Shown here: one piece after another, positions 1 through 12,745 of the stretch
Layout: every line of letters begins with the position of its first letter
Numbering within the stretch: the first letter of the stretch is position 1
Assembly (NCBI RefSeq): GCF_910594005.1
Contig: NC_057829.1
Location: 59,565,001-59,629,000 of the forward strand
DNA: 64,000 nucleotides
Reading direction: 5' to 3'
DNA from: Cervus elaphus
Taxonomy: Eukaryota; Chordata; Mammalia; Artiodactyla; Cervidae
Notes under the pieces: model-generated
The model's input: only the letters and a program-made list of their open reading frames with translations
Told to the model about the DNA's origin: nothing
Database searches by the model: none
Made by a program: the position numbers and the translations under genes

Positions 1-375
1 GAGCACTGAAAAATTGATGCTTTCACACCGTAGGGCTACACAAGACTCTTGAGAATCCCTTGGACAGCAAAGAAGTCACACCAGTCAATCCTAAAGGAAT
101 TCAACCCTGAATATGCAGGGGAAGGACTGATGCTGAAGCTGAAGCTCCAATACTTTGGCAACCTGATGTGAAGAGCTGACTCATTGGAAAAGACCCTGAT
201 ACTATGAAAGAGTGAGTGCAAAATGAGAAGGCACCAGCAGAAGAAGAGATGGTTAGATAGTATCACCGACTCAATGGTCATGAATTTGAGCAACTCCAGG
301 AGACAGTGAAGGACTGGCATGCTGCTGTCCATGGGGTCAAAAGAGTCGGACAACACTGAGCAGCTGAACAACAAT
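1..375 (+). mobile_element. BovB LINE 3' end
   Basis: Carries the typical BovB 3' block: CTTGGACAGCAAAGAAG, AAGGACTGATGCTGAAGCTG, and the Bov-tA-like tail with CCATGGGGTCAAAAGAGTCG and GCTGAACAACAA. It runs off the left edge of the window. Confidence 0.9.
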
Positions 376-1187
376 TAGAGATTTATCCATGAGTAAAATG
401 CTTCAGTGGAAGCAGTGGGGCCACCTGTGCACCTGAAAATGGACAGTCAGGTCTCAGTAAGGGCTGGAGATGCAAAGGGGTTGGTGAAATTGCCCATTAC
501 CTATTCCTGCCATCAGGGTGAAAACATGAAGTGTGCTGACCTTGGCAGATATCCACACATGAGAGGGAATTTCTAGCAGTCTAGCATGTCTGATGGACAA
601 TTCCAGTGCAGCATCAGAGCAAAAAGGATATGAGTTGAGATGCAGTGGAGAGAGAAGAACTCCACCACAGACCCCTCCCCTCACCCCACAACCAGGGACT
701 GAGCTGTGTGCTGGCAGCATCCTCTCCTGTGGAGGAGATGGAAAGCAGTGAGTGAGTGCCTGGTCACCTTAGTTGTGTGGGTTGCAGCTGGGGAAACTCA
801 TTTCTTTCCAGCAGCAACCAAAGTACTACCCAGGGCCCTCATGACTGGGCCAGAGAGGAGAAAGTGAATGAAGTAGATAAGAATTTCAGAGGACATTAGG
901 GGGCATGCAGTCCTGCTGACTCTCTTTATGACTCCAGCAGGGAGTCTGTTCACAAGCCTCTGCTATTTACTGGAAAGCGAAAAAGAGGTTTCCGGCAGCA
1001 AGTCTGGTTAGTTTTAAGAAGAGAAAACGCAAAAGATTAAGAATTCTGCTATAAGAGTGAGCAAGAAAGAGTGTGTGTTTTTCAGTACAAAACCTAAGAA
1101 ACAGCACCACCAATAGCAGCACCAATGATCTATACCACCATCTGAAGACAACCAGTTAAGATTTAAGATTTTCACTTAAAGTGTGAC
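376..1187. other. Unassigned 0.8-kb segment
   Basis: I recognise no gene, exon or common repeat here. It lies between two BovB fragments, upstream of the block that matches intron 5 of the intact gene. The only open frames are short and lack family motifs. Confidence 0.5.
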
Positions 1188-2172
1188 TGGGGCATAGGCT
1201 TGGGTTACATGATATTGAATGGTTTGCCTTGGAAATGAACCAAGATCATCTTGTTGTTTTTGAGATTGCACCCAAGTACTGAATTTTGAACTGTTTCGTT
1301 GACTATGAGGGTTACTCTATTCCTTCTAAGGGATTCTTACCTACAGTAGTAGATATAATGGTAGTCTGCATTAAAGTCACCCATTCCTGTCCATTTTAGT
1401 TCATGATATCTAAAATGTTGATATTCACTCTTGCCATCTCCCACTTTACCACATCCAATTTACCTTGATTCATGGACCCAACATTCCAGATTTCTATGCA
1501 ATATTATTTTTTATAGCATCACACTTTTCTTTCACCACCAGACACATCCACAACCGGGCTTCATTTCTGCTTTGGCCCAGGCTCTTCACTCCTTCTGGAG
1601 CCATTTCTCCACTCTTCCCCGTTGGATATTGGAGACCTACTGACATGGGGGGCTCCTTTTCTGGTGTCTTTCTTTTGATTATGGTGAAAGAGAGTGAAAA
1701 GCTGGCTTAAAATTTAACATTCAAAAAACTAAGATCATGGCATCTGGTCCCATCACTTCATGGCAAATAGATGGGGAAAAATTGAAAACAGTGGCAGATT
1801 TTATTTTCTTGGGTTCCAAAATCACTGTGAACACTGACTGCAGCCACAAAATTAAAAGATGCTTGCTCCTTGGAAGGAAAGCTATGACAAACCTGGACAG
1901 TGCATTAAAAAGCAGAAACATCACTTCTCTGCAAAGCTCTGTCTAGTCAAAGCTGTGGTTTTTCCAGTAGTCATGTACAGATGTGAGAGTTGGATCATCA
2001 AGAAGGCTGAGTGCCAAAGAGTTAACGCTTTCAAATTGTGATGCTAGAGAAGACTCTTGAGAGTTCCTTGGACAGCAAATACATCAAAGCAGTCAATCCT
2101 GAAGGAAAGCAATCCCAAATATTCATTGGAAGAACTGATGCTGAAACTGAGGGACTGAACAACAGCAACTAT
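1188..2172 (+). mobile_element. BovB copy with inverted 5' segment
   Basis: 1188-1676 is the BovB endonuclease region in reverse orientation (for example CATGGACCCAACATTCCAG). From 1677 the 3' part continues in forward orientation (AAAACTAAGATCATGGCATC, TTGGAAGGAAAGC) and ends with GGGACTGAACAACAGC. The sequence between EN and the 3' part is missing. This is the arrangement made by twin priming. Confidence 0.75.
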
Positions 2173-2174
2173 TA

Positions 2175-3198
2175 TTGTAGATTTCTCTGTTTATTGTTTT
2201 AGGTCTTTCATTATTTGCCTTGTATATTTTGGGGCTCTGTTGCTAGGTATATGCATATGTGTATAATTATATTTCCTTGAAGGATTTACTTTTTTAATCC
2301 AATATAGAGCATTTCCCTGGAGAAGGAAATAGCAAGCCAGTCTAATATTCTTGCCTAGATAATCCCATGGACATGAACCCGATGGGCTATGATCCATAGG
2401 TCACAAAGAGTTGTACATGACTGAAGTGACTTAGCATGCAAAGCATTTCATTCTTATTGTTTCTTTTAAATTGCTATTTATTAAAAACCATTTCTTCTTA
2501 ACCTTAGTATGGCCATTCCTGCTTTATTCGGCTATTCACTGATGGCAAAATCTCTTTTCCTCTTTCCCATTCAACAGATTCATGTCTTTGTGTTTCAAAA
2601 AGTGAATTTTGTATTGACAAACTGTAGTTATTTTAAATTGAGAGTGATTGACATGACTTTAATTTCGGGTTACAACATAATGATTCAGTAAAAGGGGATA
2701 TTGCAAAATGATTACCACAATAAATATAGTTAACATCCATTGCAACACATAGTTTCAATTTTTTCTTGTCATGGAACTCTTAAGGTTTACTTTCCTAGCA
2801 AGTTTCAAATATACAATACAGTATTATTTACAGTCATCATGTAGTATAGTGTATCTGCAACACTTATTTTATACCTGAAAATTTATACATTTTGATTCCC
2901 TTCATTCTTTTTGACCACCCCTCATCTCTGGCAGGCACTGATATCAAATACCAAATTTGTATTTATGAGATCAGATTTTAAAGTATTTTACATACATGAT
3001 TGATCATATGGTATTTGTCTTTCTGTGTCTGATTTATTTCACTTAGCACAATAACTTCAAGGCCCATCCATGTTGTCACATGTGTCAGGATTTCCTTCTT
3101 TAATTTACAGCATATTATATTCTATATATGTATGGACTGGGTATTAGAGATATGTAATGAAATATTTATGTACATAATTTAAAAATGTATTCTTTTGG
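2175..3198 (-). mobile_element. Old L1 fragment, antisense, in pseudogene intron 5
   Basis: Diverged L1 3'-region sequence that aligns with 50240-51010 of the intact gene, so it was present before the duplication. It is interrupted by a Bov-tA fragment. Confidence 0.6.
2316..2441 (+). mobile_element. 5'-truncated Bov-tA SINE
   Basis: Starts inside the element (CCTGGAGAAGGAAATAGCAA) and ends CTGAAGTGACTTAGCATGC. It is flanked by AGCATTTC at 2308-2315 and 2442-2449. Confidence 0.8.
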
Positions 3199-3292
3199 GC
3201 ATTCCTTGGTAGCCTGATGGTTAGGTTCCTGGTTTTCACTGCCATGGCCTGGGTTCAGTGCCTGAGATCCTACAAGTGAAGTGGCCAAAATA
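3199..3292 (+). mobile_element. CHR-1-type SINE
   Basis: GGGCATTCCTTGGTAGCCTG to GTGGCC matches the tRNA-derived CHR SINE head. It is absent at the matching site of the intact gene (near 51035). Confidence 0.65.
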
Positions 3293-3587
3293 TAAATATG
3301 TATATATTCTTATAATATATGTTTAAAATTGTGAGTTTCACAAATCAATTTCACAAATTTTTCCACAAATAATTTCACAAATCAATTAAAGTGATTATTA
3401 ATATTAAAGGACTAATTCCTGCTGTTAGTTTTTGTTTTCATGTATGTTTTTTGTTTTTCAGTTCTTCTGGTATAGTCTTATTTTTTGTATGATCACTTTT
3501 TTCTAGTGTACAATTTTACCCCTTTCAAATGTTTGTATATTTTTCAGTTACTCTTTAAAATGGGAATTATTGTTAACCTCTCTTAAA

Positions 3588-3899
3588 AAATAATTTTATT
3601 TATTTGTTCATTTTGGTTGCAATGGCTTTTCATTGCTTTGTGTGGACTTTCTCTACTTGTGGTGAGAGGGGACTACTCTTTGTTGTGATATGTGAGCTTC
3701 TCATTGTGGCAGTTTTTCTTGCTGCATAGCACAGGCTCTAGGTGCGTGGGTTTTATTAGTTTCAGCATGCAGGGTCAGTAGTTGTGGCACACATGCTTAG
3801 TTGCTCTGAGGCATGTGGAATCTCCCCTGACCAGGGATCAAACCCATGTCCCCTGCACTGGCAGCTGAATTTTTAACCACTGGACCACCAGGGAAGACT
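3588..3899 (-). mobile_element. CHR-2-type SINE
   Basis: Antisense copy ending ACCACTGGACCACCAGGGAA, with TTGTTAAC-containing direct repeats on both sides. The matching site in the intact gene (about 51285-51300) is empty. Confidence 0.7.
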
Positions 3900-4458
3900 T
3901 GTTAACTTCTTATATTTAGAAAAATCCAGTATGAATTGTTTTCACTGTAGCTTCTAATTGTATGTTAATTCTGATCCCACCCAGTTTCATTCCACTTTAT
4001 TTCATTGGTATCACAGAATATATCTGTATATGATTTTTTCTAGAATAATGTATTTCTAATGATTGTTTTTATGCATTTTTCTTATACTTATTTATTTTTT
4101 CCATTTATTTTTATTAGTTGGAGGCTAATTACTTTACAATATTCTGGTGGTTTTTGCCATATATTCACATCAATCAGCCATGGATTTACATGTATTCCCC
4201 ATCCTGATCCCCCCTCCCACCTCCCTCCCCACCCCATCCTTCTGGGTCTTCCCAGTGCACCAGCCCCGAGCACTTGTCTCATGCATCCAACCTGGGCTGG
4301 CGATCTGTTTCACACTTGATAATATACATGTTTCAGTGCTATTCTCTTAGATCATCTCACCCTCGCCTTCTCCCAAAGAGTCCAAAAGTCTGTTCTATAC
4401 ATCTGTGTCTCTTTTTCTGTCCTGCACATAGGGTTATCGTTACCATCTTTTAAAATTC

Positions 4459-7400
4459 CATATATATGCATTAGTATACTGTAATGGTGTTTATCTTTCT
4501 GGCTTACTTCACTCTATAATGGGCTCCAGTTTCGTCCACCTCACTAGAACTGATTCAAATGTATTCTCTTTAATGGCTGATTAATATTCCATTGTGTATA
4601 TGTACCATAGCTTTCTTATCCACTAGTCTGCTGATGGACATCTAGGTTGCTTTCATGTCCTGGCTATTATAAACAGTGCTGCGATCAACATTGGGGTACA
4701 TGTGTCTCTTTCAGATCTGGTTTCCTCGGTGTGTATGCCCAGAAGTGGAATTGCTGGGTCATATGGCAGTTCTATTTCCAGGTTTTAAAGGAATCTCCAC
4801 ACTGTTCTCCATAGCGGCGGTGCATTCCCACCAACAGTGTAAGAGGGTTCCCTTTTCTCCACACCCTCTCCAGCAGTTATTGCTTGTAGACTTTTGGATA
4901 GCAGCCATCCTGACTGGTGTGTAGTGGTACCTCATTGTGGTTTTGATTTACATTTCTCTGATGATGAGTGATGTTGAGCATCTTTTCATGTGTTTGTTAG
5001 CCATCTGTATGTCTTCTTTGGAGAAACGTCTGTTCAGTTCTTTGACCCATTTTTTGATTGGGTCGTTTTTTTTTTTTTCTGGAATTGAGCTGCAGGAGTT
5101 GCTTGTATATTTTTTAGAGTAATCCTTTGTCTGTTTCTTCATTTGCTATTATTTTCTCCCATTCGGAAGGCTGTCTTTTCACCTTGCTTATAGTTTCCTT
5201 TGTAGTGCAAAAGCTTTTAAGTTTCATTAGGTCCCATTTGTTTATTTTTGCTTTTATTTGCAATATTCTGGGAAGTGGGTCATAGAGGATCTTGCTGTGA
5301 TTTATGTCAGAGAGTGTTTTGCCTATGTTCTCCTCTAGGAGTTTTTATAGTTTCTGGTCTTACATTTAGATCTTTAATCCATTTTGAGTTTATTTTTGTG
5401 TATGGTGTTAGAAAGTGTTCTAGTTTCATTCCCTTACTAGTGGTTGACCAGTTTTCCCAGCACCACTTGTTAAAGAGGTTGTCTGTTTTTCATTGTATAT
5501 TCTTACCTCCTTTCTCCAAGATAAGCTGTCCATAGGTATGTGGATTTATCTCTGGGCTTTCTATTTTGTTCCATTGATCTATATTTCTGTCTTTGTACCA
5601 GTACCACACTGTCTTGATGACTGTGGCTTTGCAGTAGAGACTGACGTCAAGCAGGTTGATTCCTCCAGTTCCATTCTTCTTTCTCAAGATTGCTTTGGCT
5701 ATTCGAGATTTTTTGTATTTCCATACAAATTGTGAAATTATTTGCTCTAGTTCTGTGAAAAATACCGTTGGTAGCTTGATAGGGATTGCATTGAATCTAT
5801 AGATTGCTTTGAATAGTATACTCATTTTCACAATATTGATTCATCCAATCCATGAACACAGTATATTTCTCCATCTGTTTGTGTCCTCTTTGTTTTCTTT
5901 CACCAGTGTTTTATAGTTTTCTATATATAGGTCTTTTGTTTCTTTAGGTAGATATACTCCTAAGTATTTTATTCTTTTTGTTGCAATGGTGAATGGTATT
6001 ATTTCCTTAATTTCTCTTTCTGTTTTCTCATTGTTAGTGTATAGGAATGCAAGGGATTTCTGTGTGTTAATTTTATATCCTCCAACTTTAGTATATTCAC
6101 TGACTAGCTCTAGTAATTTTCTGGAGTCTTTAGGGTTTTCTATGTCGTGGATCATGTCATCTGCAAACAGTGAGAGTTTTATTTCTTCTTTTTCTATCTG
6201 GATTCCTTTTATTTCTTTTTCTGCTCTGATTGCTGTGGCCAAAACTTCCAACACAATGTTGAATAGTAGTGGTGAGAATGGGCACCCTTGTCTTGTTCTT
6301 GACTTCGAGGAAATGCTTTCAATTTTTCACCATTGAGGAAAATGTTTGCTGTGCCTTTGTCATATATAGCTTTTATTCTGTTGAGGTATGTTCCTTCTAT
6401 TCCTGCTTTCTGGAGGATTTTTATCATAAATGGCTGTTGAATTTTATAAGAGGCTTTCTCCGCATCTATTGATATGATCATATGGTTTTTATCTTTCAAT
6501 TTGTTAATGTGGTGTATTATATTGATTGATTTGCAGATATTGAAGAATCTTTGCAACCCTGGGATAAACCCCAGTTGGTCATGATGTATGATCTTTTTAA
6601 TATGTTGTTGGATTCTGTTTGCTAGAATTTTGTTAAGGATTTTTGCATCTATGTTCATCAGTGATATTGGCCTGCAGTTGTCTTTTTTTGTGACATATTT
6701 GTCAGGTTTTGGTATTAGGGTGATGGTGGCCTCATAGAATGAGTTTGGAAGTTTACCTTCCTCTGCAATTTTCTGGAAGAGTTTGAGTAAGATAGGTTTA
6801 GCCACACACTCAATTTTTGGTAGAATTCAGCTGTGAAGCCATCTGGTCCTGGGCTTTTGTTTGCTGGAAGATTTCTGATCACAGTTTTGATTTCCTTGCT
6901 TGTTATGGGTCTGTTAAGATTTTCTGTTTCTTCCTCGTTCAGTTTTGGAAAGTATACTTTTCTAAGAATTTGTCCATTTCTTCCAAGTTGTCCATTTTAT
7001 TGGCATATAGCTGCTTGTAGTAGTTTCTTATGATCCTTTGTATTTCAGTGTTGTCTGTTGTGATCTCTGCATTTTCATTTCTAATTTTGTTAATTTAGTT
7101 CTTCTCCCTTTGTTTCTTGGTGAGTCTGGCTAATGGTTTGTCATTTTTTTTTTTACCTTTTCAAAAAACAAACTTTTAGCTTTGTTGATTTTTTCTATGC
7201 TTTCTTTTGTTTCTTTTGCATTTATTTATGCCTTAATTTTTAAGATTTCTTTCCTTCTACTAACCCTGGGGTTCTTCGTTCTTCTATTCTTCCTTCTCTA
7301 GTTGCTTTAGGTGTAGAGTTAGGTTATTTGTTTGACTTTTTTCTTGTTTCTTGAGATAAGCCTGTAATGTTATGTATCTTCCCCTTAGCACTGATTTTAC

Positions 7401-8289
7401 AGTGTCCCGTAGGATTTGGGTTGTTGTGTTTTCATTTTCATTCATTTCTATGCATATTTTGATTTCTTCTATGATTTGTTGGTTATTCAGAAGCGTGTTA
7501 TTTAGCCTCCATATGTTTGATTTTTTAATATTTTTTTTTCCCTGTAATTGAGATGTAATCTTACTGCACTGTGGTCAGAAAAGATGACTGGAATGATTTC
7601 AATTTTTTTGAATTTTCCAAGACCAGATTTATGGCCCAGGATGTGATCTATTCTGGAGAAGGTTCTGTGTGCACTTGAGAAAACGGTGAAATTGATTGTT
7701 TTGGGGTGAAATGTCCTATAGATACCAACTATGTCTAGCTGGTCCATTGTGTCATTTAAGGTTTGTGTTTCCTTGTTAATTTTCTGTTTAGTTGATCTAT
7801 CCAGAGGTGTGAGTGGGATATTAAAGTCACCAGTGTTATTGTGTTATTGTTAATTCCGCCTTTCATACTTGTTAGCAATTGCCTTACATATAGTGGTGCT
7901 CCTATGTTGGGTGCATATTTATTTATAATTGTTATATATTCTTCTTGGATTGATCCTTTGATTATTATGTAGTGTCCTTCTTTGTCTCTTTTCACAGCCT
8001 TTATTTTAAAGTCTATTTTCTCTGATATGAGTATTGCGACTCCTGCTTTCTTTTGTTCTCTGTTTGCGTGAAATATTTTTTTTTCCAGACCTTCAGTTTC
8101 AGTCTATATGTGTCCCTTGTTTTGAGGTGGGTCTCTTGTAGACAGCATATAGTGGTCTTGCTTTTGTATGCATTCAGCCAGTCTTTGTCTTTTGATTGGG
8201 GCATTCAACCCATTTACATTTAAGGTAGTTATTGATAAGTATGGTCCCCTTGCCATTTGCTTTGTTGTTTTGGGTTCACGTTTATACAA
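4459..8289 (-). pseudogene. L1 ORF2 remnant (endonuclease and reverse transcriptase)
   Basis: Starts near 8289-8233 with YLSITTLNVNGLNAPIKR, the APE-type endonuclease N-terminus. The coding sequence is split over at least seven minus-strand frames (8104-8289, 8013-8204, 7756-7995, 7502-7747, 6209-6805, 5841-6254, 5490-5831). The RT motif FADDM is at about 6155-6170. It encodes no intact protein. Confidence 0.85.
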
Positions 8290-8329
8290 CCTTTCTGTGT
8301 TTCCTGTCTAGAGCAGATCCTTTAGCATT

Positions 8330-9234
8330 TGTCGAAGAGCTGGTTTGGTGGTGCTGAATTCTCTCAGCTTTTGCTTATCTGTAAAGCTTTTGCATTCTCC
8401 TTCATATCTGAATGAGATCCTTGCTGGGTACAGTAATCTGGGTTGTAGGTTATTCTCTTTCATTACTTTAAGTATATCCTGCCATCCCCTTCTGGCCCGA
8501 AGAGTTTCTATTGAAAGATCAGCTGTTATCCTTATAGGAATCCCCTTGTGTGTTATATGTTGTTTCTCCCTTGCTGCCTTTAATACTTGTTCTTTGTGTT
8601 TGATCTTTGTTAATTTGATTAATATGTGTCTTGGGGTGTTTCACCTTGGGTTTATCCTGTTTGGGACTCTCTGGGTTTCTTGGACTTGTATGACTATTTC
8701 CTTCCCTATTTTAGGGAAGTTTTCAGCTATTATCTCCTCGAGTATTTTCTCATGGACTGTCTTTTTGTCTTCTTATTCTGGGATGCCTGTGATTCAAATG
8801 TTGGGGCATTTCACATTGTCCCAGAGGTCTCTGAGGTTGTCCTCATTTCTTCTGATTCTTTTTTCTTTTTTCCTTTCTGCTTCATTTATTTCCACCATTT
8901 TATCTTCTACCTCACTTATCCTATCTTCTGCCTCTGTTATTCTACTGTTGGTTCACACCAGAGTGTTTTTGATCTCATTGATTGCATTTTTCATTTTTAA
9001 TTGATTCTTTTTTATTTCTTCTAGGTCCTTGTTAAACATTTCTTGCATCTTCTCAATACTTGTCTCCAGGCTATTTATCTGTAACTCCATTTTGTTTTCA
9101 TGATTTTGGATCATTTTTATTATCATTATTCTAAATGCTTTTTCAGGTAGATTCCCTATCTCCTCCTCTTTTGTTTGGCTTGGTGGGCATTTTTCATGTT
9201 CCTTTACCTGCTTGGTATTTCTCTGCCTTTTCAT
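8330..9234 (-). pseudogene. L1 ORF1 remnant (RNA-binding coiled-coil protein)
   Basis: Reading on the minus strand from 9234, the first 93 codons are open and rich in Lys, Glu and Gln (ENKMELQINSLETSIEKMQE), typical of the L1 ORF1p coiled coil. The frame breaks at about 8953 and the rest is recognisable only across frames. The 219-residue plus-strand frame over this segment is its antisense shadow. Confidence 0.75.
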
Positions 9235-11296
9235 CTTATTTAGATTGCTGTGTTTGGGGTAGCCTTTCTGTATTCTGGAGGTCTGTGGTTCCTTTTAATT
9301 GTGGAGGTTTCCCCCAGTGGGTGGGTTTGGACAATTGGCTTGTCAAGGTTTCCTGGTTAGGGAAGCTTGTGTCGGTGTTGTGATGGGTGGAGCTGGATTT
9401 GTTCACTCTGGAGTGCAATGGAGTGTCCAGTAGTGGGTTTTGAGATGGGTCTATGCGTTTGGTGTGACTTTGGGCAGCCTGTATATTGACCTCAGGGCTA
9501 TATTCCTGCATTGCTGGAGAATTTGCATGGTATGTCTTGCTCTGGAACTTGTTGGCTCTTGGATGGTGCTTGGTTTCAGTGTAGGTATGGAGGCTTTTGG
9601 ATGACCTCTTATTAATTAATGTTCCCTGTAGTCCAGAGTTCTCTGGTGTTCTCAGGTTTGGGGCTTAAGCCTCTTGCCTCTGGATTTCAGTCTTATTTTT
9701 CCAGTAGCCTCAAGACTTCTGCATCCATACAGCACTAATAATAAAACTTATAGGTTAATAGTGAAAAGATTCTCCACAGTGAGGGACACCCAGAGAGGTT
9801 CACAGAGTTACATGAAGAAGAGGAGAGTGAAGAAGGAGATAGAGATGAGCAGGAGGAGCAAAAGGGGGATTCAAGAGAAGAGAGACAGATCTAGACAGTA
9901 CTCTGTTCCCTAAGTGTTCTCTGCAGCCCAGAATACCCACAGAGATTCACAGAATTGGATTGAGAAGAGAAGGGGGAGGGAGGAAATAGAGATGATCTGG
10001 GGGAGAAAAAGGAGAGTCAAAAAAGGGGAGAGAGTAATCAAACCAGTAATCACACTCCTGAGTAAAAATGGGTACTGAAGGTTGGATTCTTAAATGTCCA
10101 AAATTGATATCAAACACTGAAAAACAAAGATTAAAAATCTAGAGTAGAGGTTAGACTCTTAAAAATACAATATTTAAACACACACACACACACACACACA
10201 AATTTGAGAAATATATATGAAGTTTGCTTTAAAAATAGGGTCCCCCCCTTTTTTTGCAAGGATATAGTGGGCTATAAAAATGAAAATTAAGGAGTAATAG
10301 AGGACTAATAGAGGACTTCAAAAAAGAAAAAAAAATTTAATAAAAAAAAATAATAGTAAAAATATATCCAGGAATTTCTCTGAAGCTGTTGCAGGCAGTG
10401 TGGGTTCAGTTCAGTTTCAGATAGCTCCTTGTTCCAGCTTGCACTTCTCGATATCTATAGGCCCCTTCCAGTGTATTCGGTGTTAGCTACAGGGATTTTA
10501 ATCTGTTGCTCTTGTCACTTCTAAAGCGGTTCCCTTTGTTTATTTGACTTCTGTTTGCAGGTCTCTTCAGTGTCTAATTTCGGCCCTGACACAAGTTGGC
10601 GGAGGTGGTCTCTTGTTTAGGTTCGCTTGTTCAGTCATGCTGTGGCGAGGGAGGGGCACTGCAGACAAATATCACTGGCATGTGTGGGGGGTACTCGCAG
10701 TGTTCTGGCCACACTAGGTTTGCCCCCACTCACGGCGTGTGTGCTTTCCCTGTCTACACTGCTCAGGCTCCAGGCTGCTCTACAGGGAGCGGGCCCTGAG
10801 TTGTGTGCACTTCCCAGGCCCAAGTCACTCAGGTTCAGGTTTTTGGGTACTCCACAAAGGCACAGCCTCGGTTGGGCCTGAGTTTTGTGCCTTCCCTATC
10901 CGAGCAGCTCAGGGAGTCAGGGGCTTGACTAGCGCACTCTCCCCAGGTGCAGCATGATTTCACCCCTCCCCGTCCCCATCTCAGTTTCAGAGCGCACCAG
11001 TCTGGTACACCTTGTGTCTCTTCTGGGGAGGTGATCTCTTGCTGCGACCCTCCCAGTGGATGTCAACCATCCAGAATCTCAGGAAGTCTTTGGTTAGAGA
11101 TTGGAAGCCAGTTTGCAGTTTGGTAGGGGATGCTGTCTCTGGGGCAGAGTTTGCCCCTTTCCCCTCCCCACTGCCTCCTGCCTCCGGCAGCAGATGGGCT
11201 GGCCTGCAGCCAGTTAGCTCTTCTCTGGAATTGCTCGGTCCTTCCTTTTTTCTGCAAATGGCCGGCATTGCCTTTGGTTAGGGCTTTTCGCAGGTT

Positions 11297-11341
<45 letters not shown>

Positions 11342-11884
11342 GCTATCCCACAGTTTAAGTTGCTATCTCATGTTAGCTCACTCAGATTGCCCTCAGGGCT
11401 TTCAGGCCCGGTCCTTACCCTAAGCAATGCCGCCCGCTCCTCTCCTTTCAGCCCCAACTTGCTGGTGGTGAATGCGAGCATCTGGGGTACTTTTCTGCTG
11501 GGAGTTGCTTTTAGGCATGTAATCTGTGGGTTTTATTTATTTTTCCTCCCAGTTAGGTTGCCCTCTGAGATTCGAAAACTTCCCCTAGACCTGCCTGGTG
11601 AGAGGTTTTCCTGGTGTTTGGAAACTTCCTCTATTAGGTCTCCCTTCCCTGGATGGATCGCCATCCCTAACTCAATTGTCTCTCTTTTTATCTTTTATAT
11701 TTTGTGCTACCTCCTTTTGAAGACAATGGGCTGCTTTTCTGGGTGCCTGATGTCCTCTGCTAGCTATCAGAAGTTGTTTTGTGGAGTTTGCTCAGCATTC
11801 AAATGATCTTTCGATGAATTTGTGGGGGAGAAAGTGGTCTCCCCGTCCTATTCCTCTGCCATCTTAGCTCCTCTCGCATCTGTC

Positions 11885-12440
11885 TTTTAAATAAAATAGA
11901 AAATTAAAAGAAGGTTTTATATTAGAATATGATAATATTAACTTTTATATTTACCTACATGGTTATTTTTAACAAGGAAATTAGTCTGGCTTTGAATTAT
12001 CATCTAGTGGCTTTTGCTTTTAACTGGGAAGATGATTACCATTAGCATTTCTTGTAGGGTCAATCTATTAGTCAGGAACCCCCTTAGCTTTTATTTTGGG
12101 AATGTCTTATATCTTCTATTTTCTGGAGAGATAATTGTGCAGATACAGACTTCTTGGTTGATATTTTTACATCCAGGATTTAAACTATATCTTTCCATCA
12201 ATTACTGGTCTCCATTTGTATAGAAAATGAACTGTTATCCTATTACAAACCTTTGCATATGATGAAGGATTTCTCTGTTGATGCTTTAAACTTTCTCTCT
12301 TTTGCCTTGGCTTTTGACAGTTTGATCAAAATGTGCCTTGCTGTGACTCTATTTGGGTTTATAATTCTTGAAGCTTATTTAACTTCTTGGATTCATTGGT
12401 TCATGTATTTCACCAAATTCTGAAAGTTTTCAGCAACTCT
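11885..12440 (-). mobile_element. Old L1 fragment shared by both CYP2C copies
   Basis: Continues the pre-duplication L1 sequence after the full-length L1 insertion. It aligns with 51470-52020 of the intact gene (for example CTTTGAATTATCATCT in both). Confidence 0.65.
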
Positions 12441-12449
12441 TTTATTTTT

Positions 12450-12645
12450 TTATAAAGATTTTTTGAAGTGGACAATTTTTAAAGTCTATTTAATTTGTTA
12501 CAACATTGCTTCTGTTTTGTGAGGTTTTTTTGTTTTGTTTTTTGACTGGGAGGCATGTGGGATCTTAGCTCCCTGACCAGGGATTGAACCCTTACCTTCT
12601 GCATTGGAAGGTGGAGTCTTAACCATTAGACCAACAGGAAAGTTG
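12450..12645 (-). mobile_element. CHR-type SINE
   Basis: GGCATGTGGGATCTTAGCTC, CTGACCAGGGATTGAACCC and TTAACCATTAGACCAACAGG are CHR SINE features in reverse orientation. Confidence 0.7.
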
Positions 12646-12745
12646 CCATTCTTTTTTTTAATATTTATTTTCTATTCCTTTGCTCTCTCTTTTCTCAGAT
12701 TCCCATTAAATGGATGGTGTACACTTGACTGAATTCTATATGTCT

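Larger units (their letters stand above)
4085..11875 (-). mobile_element. Full-length L1 (L1-BT type), antisense
   Basis: The right end reads, on the minus strand, GGAGCTAAGATGGCAGAGGA, the 5' terminus of ruminant L1. The left end has the T-rich tail and the 3' terminal ATTAGTTGGAGGCTAATTAC. In between lie a 2.6-kb 5' UTR with CA and TC repeats, ORF1 and ORF2. Imperfect target-site repeats are GCATTTTTCTTA (4073-4084) and GCATCTGTCTTTTA (11876-11889). Both ORFs are frameshifted, so it is not autonomous. It sits in intron 5 of the pseudogene; the intact gene has no L1 at the matching site. Confidence 0.92.

Noticed and set aside
8345..9004. 219-residue hydrophobic plus-strand open frame
   Set aside because: It is the antisense strand of L1 ORF1 inside the full-length L1. 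The Ser/Leu/Phe-rich composition comes from reverse-complemented Lys/Glu codons.
10596..11806. GC-rich stretch with several overlapping open frames, as a CpG-island gene start
   Set aside because: It lies wholly within the 5' UTR of the full-length antisense L1.
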